This document shows, piece after piece, positions 35,199 through 45,477 of a stretch of 64,000 nucleotides of DNA. Both the position numbers and the translations under genes were made by a program. How positions within the stretch are numbered: the first letter of the stretch is position 1; each line of letters begins with the position of its first letter. The DNA lies in assembly GCA_027604005.1 (NCBI GenBank), contig JADGJT010000029.1:32140-96139 (forward strand), read 5' to 3'. The notes under the pieces are model-generated. The model had not been told where the DNA came from and searched no databases. It was given only the letters and a program-made list of their open reading frames with translations. This DNA comes from Dinochytrium kinnereticum. Taxonomy: Eukaryota > Chytridiomycota > Chytridiomycetes > Chytridiales > Chytridiaceae.

Positions 35199-37973
35199 AT
35201 GAAGCTCTGCATGTTTATCATACGCTTCCTCAACCCGTATGCAACGCATCTGGCGCATGCTGCATTGCGTGCTGGCCAACAGCAAGTTCCAGCTCTCACT
35301 TCCCACAATTGGTGCGGTTGCCAAACATTACTGTAAATTTTGGCCATTCTGTCTTCAACGACAAGTTGCTCTGGTCAACGAAATGCAGTATGATCATGAG
35401 AACCGACTATACTTTGCTGTCCAAATAACAAAGGATATCCATCCCACCGAGGAGACGAAGGATCCCGTTCATCATGTTCTCCACAGGAGGGCAGAGGTGG
35501 CAGCGCAGGATGTCGACATGGAGTTCATGAGCAGAGTCGGGGAGCTGTCGGATTACTTCCAGTTTACCATCCCTCGATCGCGTGTCAGCAGTGCAACAGG
35601 AGATGAATCAGGAGCCGAGCTGGATAAGGCAGCTGTAGAGGCAATGATTTTTGAGAAACTTCAATCGCATCCACACATAGTGTGGGCAGAGCAGCAGATC
35701 CCCAAGAAACGACTATTCAAGCGAGAACCGCCGACTGTTGACCATCCTCATCCAGCAGCTGAGGAATTGAGACATAAATCATTGTCTAAGAGGGATGTGG
35801 ATATCGATAAGATTGCTACATCACTTGGAATAGCGGACCCTTTATTCACAAAGCAATGGCATTTGGTACGTGAATGCAGTTCCGATCAGCCCTTACCATT
35901 CTATTAAGTTCAACCGCGAGCCTTCGGAAGTCGGAAATGATATAAACATCACCGGTATTTGGGAGCAAGGTATGTCTATTATGTTTTGAGGCGGGCGCTG
36001 AAATCCTGGAAGGGATTTTTGGAGAAAACGTGACGGTCTGCTTTGTTGATGATGGGATAGATTATGAGCACGAAGATTTAAAGGAAAACTTTGTAAGCCA
36101 TTGTAATTACGATAAAGTTCTTACCCATGCATGTAGTTTGCGGCTGGTTCATATGATTATAATGACCACGTAGCCCTTCCGAAACCCATGCTTCCTGAAG
36201 ATCGACACGGAACGCGATGCGCCGGTGAGGTTGCAGCAAAGCGAAATGACGTCTGTGGTGTTGGAATAGCTTTCAAAGCTAGGGTCGCTGGTATAACTGA
36301 CCTCAGCCTCATCCATTTGTTTAACTTGCTGTTTTCCAGGTGTTCGAATCCTGTCAGGGCTTTTAACCGAGGTCGATGAGGCAGCAGCCATCAATTTCAA
36401 CATGCAAGAGAATCATATTTATTCATGCAGTTGGGGGCCTCCTGATGATGGGAGATCTATGGATGCCCCTCCTAAAATTGTGAAAGACGCAGTGTTGAAC
36501 GGGATCAATAATGGAAGAGGAGGTCTTGGCTCTGTTTTTATTTTTGCGGCGGGTAATGGTGGTGCGCATTCGGACAATTGGTAATCAAGCATTTTGGTGT
36601 CGAAATTAACCTTTACCGTTTAGTAACTTTGATGGCTATACAAATAGTATTTATACCATCACTGTTGCGGCGATTGATCGGAAGAATCAGCATCCCATTT
36701 ACTCGGAAGAGTGCTCCGCGAATATGGTTTCTATGTACAGCTCTGGAAGTGGATACTCTATTGTTAGTATTAAATTGCTCCACTTTTCTTCTTTTTTCTT
36801 CTTTTTCCTACTTTTTTTTTCCACCCTGACACAGCTTAGGTAACGACTGATTGGGGAGCTGGCCCTTGCACAGAGGGTCACGGTGGAACATCCGCTGCTG
36901 CGCCCATCGTCTCAGGAATCATGGCCCTAGTCCTTTCAATTCGTCCAGACCTGACATGGAGAGATATACAAAAACTCGCCGTCCAAACCGCCATCCCCAT
37001 TAACTTGGAAGATTCTTCATGGGAGAAAACAAGCACAGGCCGAAACTACAGTCATAGATTTGGCTTTGGCAAAGTTGATGCCTATGCTATAGTCGAGGCG
37101 GCAAAAACTTGGAAATTGGTTAATGCTCAGGTTAGCTACAAGACTGAAGTGGCGGTGGTCGATAAGCCTATTCCTCAGGGTGAAGGGGATGTTCGGGCTG
37201 TTTTAAAAGTGGCACCACATGATGTGGCAGATTTTCTGCGACTTGAGCATATCACGGTGACTGTGAACATCAATCATACCCGCCGAGGCGATGTAAACGT
37301 GAAGTTGATTTCTCCCGCGAACGTCGTATCATATCTTGGCGTTAAGAGGCCAGCTGACTCTGATACCAATGGCTTCAAAAATTGGACATTTATGACGGTC
37401 AAACACTGGTGAGTCGAATTCATCGTCCACTGCTATACATGTCAGGTCATCTTACTCAGGTCTATTTTCCGTAAAAGGGATGAAAGCCCGGTTGGAGATT
37501 GGCAAATTGTCGTCCACGATGACGATAACCCCTCGGATGTTGGCATCTTCAACTATGCCTGGTTAACCTTGTGGGGCGAGAGCAAGACTAAACCATTTCC
37601 AAACCCAAAGCACACCACCACGTCGCTTCCCTGGACCTCAAAGATACCCTCCGCTCACACTACACTGCCTACAAGTTCCCCAGGATTACCCAGCAAGCAT
37701 CCTATTGAGTCTATCGTCGGTAGTCCAGCTGATAGTACAAATTCTTTACATGGGATTGACCAATGGATCTTCTTGTCTGTCATTGCTCTTGTCACGACCT
37801 TGGCCGCCATCATATTCTTTTTGAGGAGAAATGGGTTCCTTAGCTCTACGACACTCGACCGTATCCGACAATTTACTGGTCTTGGTAGAGGTGGATACAA
37901 ATTCGAAGAGCTCAACCCTGAAGATGCTGGAAGCGATGATGAAAATAGCATGGCTCTCAAGAGTTTCGCTTAA
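35199..37973 (+). CDS. KEX2: Kexin (Kex2/furin-type proprotein convertase)
   Basis: Late-Golgi serine protease cutting after dibasic sites. The proposed start is Met 35199 (MKLCMFIIRFLNPYATHLAH), whose signal-like exon splices in phase to YDHENRLYFAVQITKD; the open frame from 35239 gives a weaker N-terminus. The prodomain has PKKRLFKRE and KSLSKRD processing sites. Catalytic motifs: VCFVDDGIDYEHEDL (Asp), DRHGTRCAGEVAA (His), FIFAAGNGG (oxyanion Asn) and EGHGGTSAAAPIVSGIMAL (Ser). The P-domain runs from LVNAQVSYKTEV to GIFNYAWLTLWGE. Next are a Ser/Thr/Pro-rich stalk, a TM helix (IFLSVIALVTTLAAIIFFL), and a tail with YKFEEL and an acidic GSDDEN cluster like TGN-retrieval signals. Stop TAA at 37971-37973. 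Confidence 0.95.
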
Positions 37974-38400
37974 TTTTTCTCGATTACGGTGATCATTGCA
38001 CCAAGGAGAAATTCGTTGTTATTAGAATGGACTCTATCATCTTGAAGGGTGTTTTCTTCACTTTGCCTTTTTGTGTAAAGCTCGAAGAGATGCTTTGGAA
38101 ATGACTTTGATCTCAACCTCTCTGCAACCCAATGCCAACAAATCGTATCTTAATATGGCCGCTTTCACCATCGTCTGAGTTTCTTTTAAGCGACTTTAAT
38201 AAAATTGGATTATCACTAGACGTTAGATTAAATAGGGCAGTTGGACGATGATGTTACCTGGTTTTAGGCTGTTCATTGATGGGTTGTTTTCTGTTTGGTT
38301 TTGATTGTTTGTTCACTACTCGTTTTTGGGGGACAAAAACAAAGGTCTGATGGCATTTCGAAATTGTCAACAAGAAGTCCGGCCCCCCGAACACAACACC
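37974..38400. other. Intergenic region between KEX2 and CHL1
   Basis: About 430 bp on the same strand. Short plus-strand frames reach into the CHL1 start region but only the Met at 38401 begins sequence conserved with DDX11. An AATAAA-like hexamer near 38.2 kb could serve KEX2 3' processing. Nothing else seen. Confidence 0.5.
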
Positions 38401-41400
38401 ATGTCACCACAACAGACCATCGACTTCCCATTTCCCTACAACCCTCCATGGACCGTCCAGCAGGACTTCATGCAAAGCCTCTACGAGTGCCTAGATGGAT
38501 CAAAGACTGGGATATTCGAAAGTCCCACTGGAACGGTACTAAATCAACCGTCATTGACATATTCTAACCGACGGCGATCGTGATCTCAGGGCAAGAGTTT
38601 AAGCATAATCTGTGCCGCCATGAAGTGGCTTCGTGATCGTCAGAACAGACCGAGGGAAGATATTATCAAGGATATAATGGATGAAATGAACGCTCGGAAA
38701 AAAGTCACGGCCAATGATTGCGATGATGATGATGATGAGCCGGATTGGGTGAAGCAACATGAGGTTGATTTGGTGAGACGGGAGGCTGAGTTTGAGCTGG
38801 AAAGGCGAGAGGCCGGTCTGAGACGAAAGATTGAAAGAATAAAGAGTTTAAAAGTTCGAGATGATGGAGGTGGATTCCGGCAGGTATAGAGTAGTTTGAT
38901 TCGGATCTTTTACTTTAATATTTTGGGCTAACGAATCCGATAGAACAAGAAACCTAAACTTTCAGAGACTTTAAAGGACGGAGAAGATGATGACGAGGAG
39001 TTTCTTCCAAACGACTACGATAGTGACGAAGAAGGTATGTTCTATCATAAATCATCCTCCGAATGGTAACCCGTCGGATCTGAAAAGACCGAGACAACGA
39101 CGAAATGGTAGAAGAAGAAATCGAAAATGATATCAGGATTTACTACTGCAGCCGGACAGTGAGCATTTTGATTGTAACTCAAGCTTACACGATCAGCATT
39201 CCCAAATCAAGCAATTCGTAAAAGAATTCCTAAAAACCCCTTATTCCGAAAACACACGTGTAGTTTCGCTTGGATCCAGAAAGAATCTATGCATTAACGA
39301 GAAAGTCAATCGAAGCAAATCGGCCCAGATAATCAACGAAAAGTGCCAGGACCTTCAGAAATGTACAGTGCTAGAAAGCGGTGTATTTCCTAACAACACT
39401 TTACTCTTTTCCCTTGTCCTCCTCCAATTTTTCGCTCCTTTAATCCTTTAATCAAGCGAAAACACACAAATGCCCTTATCTACCAAAGTCGCAAGCCGAA
39501 ATGACATCTTTCACCGACCGTATACACGTGAGAAACCTGTGGCTGTGGCGCCTTTTCAACTTATTTTCAATTTAGAATTCTGTTAAAGACATTGAGGATC
39601 TCGTCCTTCTTGGAAAATCGCGCTCTATCTGTCCATACTATGGAGCCCGAAGTGCAGTACCTTCCTCAGAGGTTGTGACGGTTCCCTACAACATCATCCT
39701 ACAAAAATCTTCACGGGAGAGCTATAAAATTAATCTTAAAAATTCGGTTGTGATTTTTGGTAAATAACTACTCCTGTCTAGCTATTTTTCTCTGATAAAG
39801 TGCTTCTGAATAGATGAAGCGCATAATCTTGTTGACGCCATATCAAATGCCTACAACGTTTCAATACCTTTAGTAGAGGTATGCTATTTCTTCTTGATCT
39901 TACTAAATTTAGCCAAGTTAAAGAAGGCGGGCCAGTGCCTTGAAGCCTACATCTCCAAATTTCGGTCATATTTCAGAGGCAGAAATCTGATCTACGTTCA
40001 ACAATTAAAAAGTCTCGTCACTTCGTTAATAACTCAACTTCAGCAATGGACAGGTGTGCGATTCTTTTTTTTTTTCTCTTTTTTTCTTTTTTAAAAAAAA
40101 GGTTTTGATGACTAACGCATCGAATACAGACAAGAACGAGTTCTACACATCCTCAGAATTCCTTCAGAGCATTGATATGGATAATATTAATCTTTTCAAA
40201 CTCTCGACTTACCTTCAACGCTCAAAGATCGCTTATAAGATTCAGAGCTTCTCGGACTCATTCGCAAAAAAGGTTGCACCTCTCAATGGGAAAGGTAAGG
40301 ATTTTTTCGTGAGCCTCTCGGTACTCATTTAAATTTGAGAAGGCTTCACTGCAGAAGATCACCAAAGAAATATTCCGGTCGTCAAAGAGCTCGAAAAATT
40401 CATTCTTCTATTGCTAAATCCCTCTGCGAATGGTAAAGTCGGCGTTACTACAGACGGTAAGGTCAACATTGATACTATAGATCCTCCGTTGACGTTTCCT
40501 TCTAACGAAATAGATAATGGCGCGATTCACGTCAAATACCTCCTTCTCAATCCGCTCGACGTATTTCAAGAGATCGTCACCGAATCACGAAGCGTTATCT
40601 TGGCGGGTGGTACCATGGAGCCTATTGGTGACTTTATTGATCAGGTTTTAACCCCATTCCCCATTTAAACGCTCCATTAACCTTTCCGCACTAGCTCTTA
40701 AGCTTCATTCCAACACAATCTCTCCACCGCTTCTCATGCGGTCATATCGTACCACCTACGTCAGTTTTCACTGCTGTTGTTCCGAAAGGACCGTCAGGAT
40801 CAGAGCTCGATTTCACGTTTGAAGCTAGAGGGAAAAAATCAATGGTTCACTCGACTTTCTTTTAAGTTTAGATTGTTACTGATTTTGTCCAGCTTGATAA
40901 TCTCCGTGAAACTATCAAATCGATCTGTGAGGTAGTTCCTGCAGGGGTCGTGTGCTTTGTGGCCTCATATTCTTTTTTGGATGTTGTCTTGAAACATTTA
41001 CGGGCGGAGGGGGGCGAGGGATATGTGGGCGGAAAGAAGGTTTGGTCTTGCCAATTCTCTGGCCCTTTCCTTTTGTAACTATGGAGTTTACAGATATTTA
41101 CGGAACCTAAAACTACCAGTGAAGTAAGTGAGACTCTGAAAGGGTACTCTGAGTCGATCAATTCGGTCTGTATCTGGATATTCTTGTCCTTCTCATAATT
41201 GCGATAAAGACGTGGCTAACTAACACTCACAGGGTTCAGGCGGGGCCATTATCTTTTGCGTCGTTGGAGGAAAACTTAGCGAGGGCATGTACGTCTAATT
41301 AAAAAAAATAGTTTGAATTCATTAACCCCATCTCTTTAAGCAATTTCTCCGATGATCTGGCAAGGTAATCCGTGAATCATATCTATCTCATTTTTCCAAT

Positions 41401-42025
41401 TCTAACAAAACATCACCATCTCCATTTCATAAATGAAACCATTCCATCCAATTTAAACATCATAAAATTATAGAGCTGTAATCATGATCGGCCTCCCATT
41501 CCCAAACAAAACCTCCCCAGAGTTCATGCTCCGAGCCAAATTCATGGAATCCAAGGTTGGGACACATGACTTCTTCCATCTTCTCCCTCTCACCTCTCAA
41601 TCCACTAGAAATATTGCACTCCAAAAGAACTCCTAGAAAATCTCTGCATGCGGGCACTTAATCAATCCATAGGTAACCATTTTCTTCCCAACGTTTTATT
41701 TCTTTCTCTCCTTTGCTTCTAGACTCAATATTGAATATAGGCAGAGCCATTCGACATAAGAACGATTACGCGGCGATTTATTTAGTCGATAAACGGTTTG
41801 GTGGGGAGAACATCCGGGGAAAACTGCCGAGGTGGATTCGGGAGGCGGGAGTCAATGGGGGTGGGAGGTTTGAGGAGGTTGCAGGCGCGTCTAGGATGGT
41901 TTGTTTTTTTATTATTTTTATTTTATTTTATTCTATCTCTGTCTTTTTCTAGCTTTTAATGGTTAACAAACTATTATCAGTTTTTTGCCAGACACAAACT
42001 CTTGACGGTGGAACGATCTACGTGA
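38401..42025 (+). CDS. CHL1: Chl1/DDX11 Fe-S DNA helicase
   Basis: 5'-3' helicase of the XPD family for sister-chromatid cohesion. Start [20 protein letters not shown]; upstream Met 38350 is possible. Walker A FESPTGTGKS is assembled across an intron ending near 38590. A long acidic linker precedes YYCSRTHSQIKQF-type motif Ia. Fe-S Cys ligands: [28 protein letters not shown] and [14 protein letters not shown] box in [18 protein letters not shown]. Motifs of the second RecA domain: [66 protein letters not shown] and [17 protein letters not shown] (motif VI), then KLPRWIRE. About 15 introns; stop TGA at 42023-42025. All core helicase elements appear intact. Confidence 0.93.
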
Positions 42026-42763
42026 TGTCTTCTGGCATTAAATTATCAGGAATGGGCTGATGCAATCTGATACGATAGGGCCTGAGTTTACTCTTTTTCT
42101 TTTCTTTGTTCTTATCTGTAACACGCGTCCATTTCACATTGATCACCAACCATGAATCCATGATGAAACCGTATATTAACTTTCCACTAAAACGGAAAGG
42201 GAATGCGAATGATACCGCATGCGTTAGTGGTGCACAACTGCGAAATTGCTTTCATGAGTGTTTAGCATAAGGGAGGCAATTATTGGACCATAAATTGTTC
42301 TTCGATGCAGAATGGAGGCATCGGATATGCGGGAAAACTAAAATAAAGTAAAACCACAAACATGCTTGTTTAGCACAACAAAAGAAAACTTGAAGAGCAT
42401 TAAACACAGCATAAGACTGAAAAAACAACCACTGTGCATATCCCTGAAAATGCAATGCATGAAAAGAGAGCGATAGCTCCAAAGGACACATAAAAGAAAG
42501 AGAGCCAACTTCATGAAAAGGCGACCATAAAAGACCCATTGTTTTGTATAATAGAAATGCCTTTTTTCTTTCTTTCTAAAAAACAATTTCCCACTCTTCA
42601 CAGCCTAGATGTCTCGGGCCCCAAAGAGATACATAATAAAGTTCATTGTAGAAGCGAGTGAAAAAAAGAAGAGGGGAACAAATAATGAAAAAAAGCAATA
42701 ATAGGCGGAAAGAGGTTTCCTCTGCACGCCTCCCAAATATCGAACCCAAAGAGAAGAATTAGC
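42026..42763. other. Convergent intergenic region, about 740 bp
   Basis: Lies between the CHL1 stop (plus) and the DnaJ stop (minus), so it holds two 3' UTRs. Minus-strand frames of 87 and 95 codons are present but Phe/Cys-rich and unlike any family I know. No repeat or RNA gene seen. Confidence 0.5.
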
Positions 42764-44698
42764 TCACTGCAAAAAACAAAATGGAGAAAATTGTCAGCTA
42801 TCTGTCAGCACTTTTTTTTTTTAAAAGAATGAAAGCATACGCCAACAAATAAAGAAAACAATCTCACCTGCTGCGCGCATCTGACGTTTGACGAAGCCCC
42901 ATCCTCATCATCCCCATCCGCCTCTTGGTGGTAGTTGGCGCGTCCCTGCTGCATAGGGTCCACCGAGGAGAGCACAACCTCCTCCATATCCGCGGTCGGC
43001 TGGGGGTTGTTCAGTCTGGGAGGAAGAATCGACTCTAGGAGGCGGAGCTGTTCGGAGCTCGCAAAGTTCTGAGGGGGGAACTCAACGTCAAACTTAATGT
43101 AGAGGTTACCCTTGTCGTAGGGACGTTTGTAACTAAAAAGGGAAGAATTAGTAACGGGCCATTATCAAACAAATATAAGAATATTTTCAAACCAAATACT
43201 CACGCAGGCATACCCTCCCCAACGATGCACTTCACATCTCCGGGTCGAATGACCTCCCCAGGAATAATGGTAACAAGGAGCACGCGGTCGTCGAGGTGAG
43301 TAATGGTGAAGTTGCCACCAGCAAGGGCCGTCAAAAGGTCAATCTTGACATCCATGTGCAGGTCGTCACCCTTCCTGTTGAATTTAGGGTGCTCCTTCTC
43401 CTCGATTACAATGATAATGTCACCGGGAATGACACCAGGGCTTTGGTCTCCCTCGCCGGCAAAAGTAATCTTCTGGCCGTTGGTCATACCCTTGTCGACG
43501 AACACCTCAAGAATCTAGAAAACAAGGAATTAAAACCGTGCGGGAGTAACCATTTGCGATAAGTTTTAGATCCACGAGACTACTCAATAGTTCTTAGTAG
43601 CAAACAATACTGCCACATTCCTCCTTTCATACAGAATGAAATACTCACCTTTCTCTCGCTACTGGTCTTCTTGCCCTTGCAAGCAGTGCAGCGGTCCTTC
43701 GGGTTAATGATCTCCCCCTCACCGTTGCAATCGGGGCAAGTTTGCTGCACCTGCTGAATCATGGGTCCCATTTGCCTCAGAATAACCTTCACACCGCGAC
43801 CCTGGCAGGTGCCGCAGCTCCTGGTCGCACCCTCCTTTCCACCACGTCCCTCGCACTTGCTGCAGAGGACCGCCTTCTGCAAGGCAAGCTTCGACACCTT
43901 GCCCTTGTACAAGTCCTCAAGAGACACCTTTAGGGCGTGGGCCATGTCCTTTCCGCGTCTGGGACCCTTGGGACGGCCTCCGCCCTCGAACATGCCGCCA
44001 CCAAAACCACCACCGAAGAGGTGTGAGAAGAGGTCACCGGGGGACATGCCGGGACCACCACCACCATCGCCGTTCAGACCCTCCTCGCCATAACGGTCGT
44101 ACACTTCCCTCTTTTGAGGGTCTGAGAGGATCTCGTAGGCGTGGGAAATTTCCTTGAACTTTTCACCACCGTCAACGTTCTGATTAAATCGCCCGACAAT
44201 GTTATCGATTAGCAGAGATCCAATGATGCCGTGGGTAACGTTCAAGGTCTTAAAAGGAATGCAGAGAGGTAGAAGTCACAAACATACCTTATCGGGGTGA
44301 TACTTTAGTGCAAGTTTTCTGCAAGCCACGGAGATTTATGGGAAAACAAACAAATCGTCAGCCTTTCGAAGAAAAAGCAGCAGGACAGTCAAGCCGGCAC
44401 AATTCGTGCCAGCAAAGGTCGTTCCACACATTAAGAAGCAGATGCGAAAAACCATGGGAAACCAAGAACAATGGGGGGAGAAACATGATGAGGATGGGTA
44501 TTTTTTATATACCTGTAGTTCTTCTTGAGCTCGGACTGCAAAGCAAAAAAAAAAGGAGTTAGCATTCAAAGAAGAGGATGCAGAAAATGAGATAAAGAGG
44601 AGGATGTCAAGGGGCGTGTGGAAGAGAGAACGATCGATCACCTCAGAAGCGTCTGGGGAGACCTCCAGAAGATCGTAGAGTTTAGTTTCCTTAGGCAT
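42764..44698 (-). CDS. YDJ1: Class I DnaJ/Hsp40, Ydj1-like, with CaaX box
   Basis: Cytosolic Hsp70 co-chaperone. J domain: [37 protein letters not shown] (HPD motif) and [20 protein letters not shown]. Gly/Phe-rich linker ([12 protein letters not shown]). Zinc region with four Cys pairs: [27 protein letters not shown] and CTACKGKKT. Substrate domain: [40 protein letters not shown], then [20 protein letters not shown]. The C-terminus reads SNVRCAQQ, a farnesylation-type CaaX, as yeast Ydj1 ends in CASQ. The last intron (42767-42867, 101 nt) sits directly between the final Gln codon and the TGA at 42764-42766. Start Met at 44698. Purine-rich introns near 44.3-44.6 kb separate the J-domain exons. 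Confidence 0.95.
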
Positions 44699-44943
44699 TG
44701 CTGTGCAATATGAAGCTGTTGAGATGCGCGAGGAAGAGGGGTTTGGATGTAGCTAGCTATCGGCGTGCGTTGTGTGCGTCGGGGGTAAGGATGCGTGCTG
44801 GATGCCGATGCAGAGGGGGTTATTTGACGCTGTGGATGCGGTTGAGAGGGTGGAATTTGAAATCTTTCGTTTTTTCTTTCAAATAATTAATATTCCCAGC
44901 ACCAGGCACCAGCTATCCTTGCCACCAAAGGCGCGAAGGCAGT

Positions 44944-44968
44944 CGAATTCGCAGGAACCTTGCGGAAG
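44944..44968. promoter_or_regulatory. Candidate heat-shock element
   Basis: Five consecutive pentamers read CGAAT, TCGCA, GGAAC, CTTGC, GGAAG. Units 1, 3 and 5 match nGAAn, unit 4 is nTTGn instead of nTTCn, and unit 2 is degenerate. The 5-bp phase and the position about 250 bp upstream of a DnaJ start suggest HSF control, but one imperfect array could arise by chance. Confidence 0.3.
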
Positions 44969-45146
44969 AAGAAAAATCTCCCTGCCACCAGTGCACAACA
45001 TGTCCAGGACACTCGGACAATGCTATGAGGTGATTGGCAAGATTGCATTCCCATCACCAAAAACACCTCACTCTGTTCCCACCACCCGTCCTCACCACCC
45101 AATGCACTCGGCCTCACACACCCTCTCATTCTTTATTCCGTTTGAT

Positions 45147-45247
45147 CCATCCTCTACTCCTCGTGCCATTCCATTCCATTCAATTCATCCTCTACTCCTC
45201 GTGCTATTCCATTCCATTCAATTCATCCTCTACTCCTCGTGCCATTC
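45147..45247. repeat. 38-bp tandem repeat, about 2.6 copies
   Basis: Copies start at 45147, 45185 and 45223 (last partial) with the core CATCCTCTACTCCTCGTGC followed by ATTCCATTCCATTCAAT; copy 2 differs by one base (GCTATT for GCCATT). It lies about 230-330 bp before the xanthine dehydrogenase start. Confidence 0.9.
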
Positions 45248-45477
45248 CTTCTACATCTCTTTGACTCTTCCCATCCCTTTTACTCATCCTATCCCATCTA
45301 TATTACTTCTACTCTTTATATGCCATCTTTTCCCTTCTACTACCTCCTATTCCCTCTACATTCCTCTTTATCCTCTTATCTCTCCAAAATGTCAGATCGG
45401 TCAAGTGACAATTTTATCAGTGGTGGGGTGGGGTTGCACGGCTCGCAATTGATAGAGTGCTGAATTGTTGGACAAAA

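Larger units (their letters stand above)
44699..45477. other. Divergent intergenic region between DnaJ and xanthine dehydrogenase
   Basis: About 780 bp, strongly pyrimidine-rich on the plus strand from 45.1 kb on. It holds a 38-bp tandem repeat (45147-45247) and a heat-shock-element-like array (44944-44968). Open frames here reflect the C/T-rich composition and show no domain. Confidence 0.6.

Noticed and set aside
34987..35324. Minus-strand frames between the Rax2-like gene and KEX2, possible missing Rax2 signal exon
   Set aside because: None begins with a convincing signal peptide or splices in phase to the Met at 34833.
36335..36365. GTTCGAATCC-like sequence resembling a tRNA T-loop
   Set aside because: It lies at an intron-exon junction of the kexin gene and is coding; no cloverleaf can be drawn around it.
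42252..42601. Minus-strand frames of 87-95 codons between CHL1 and DnaJ
   Set aside because: Phe/Cys-rich, overlapping each other in different frames, in a convergent 3' region; no family resemblance.
45034..45463. Overlapping long plus-strand frames before xanthine dehydrogenase
   Set aside because: All three or more frames stay open because of C/T-rich repeats; the translations are Ser/Pro/Leu low complexity.
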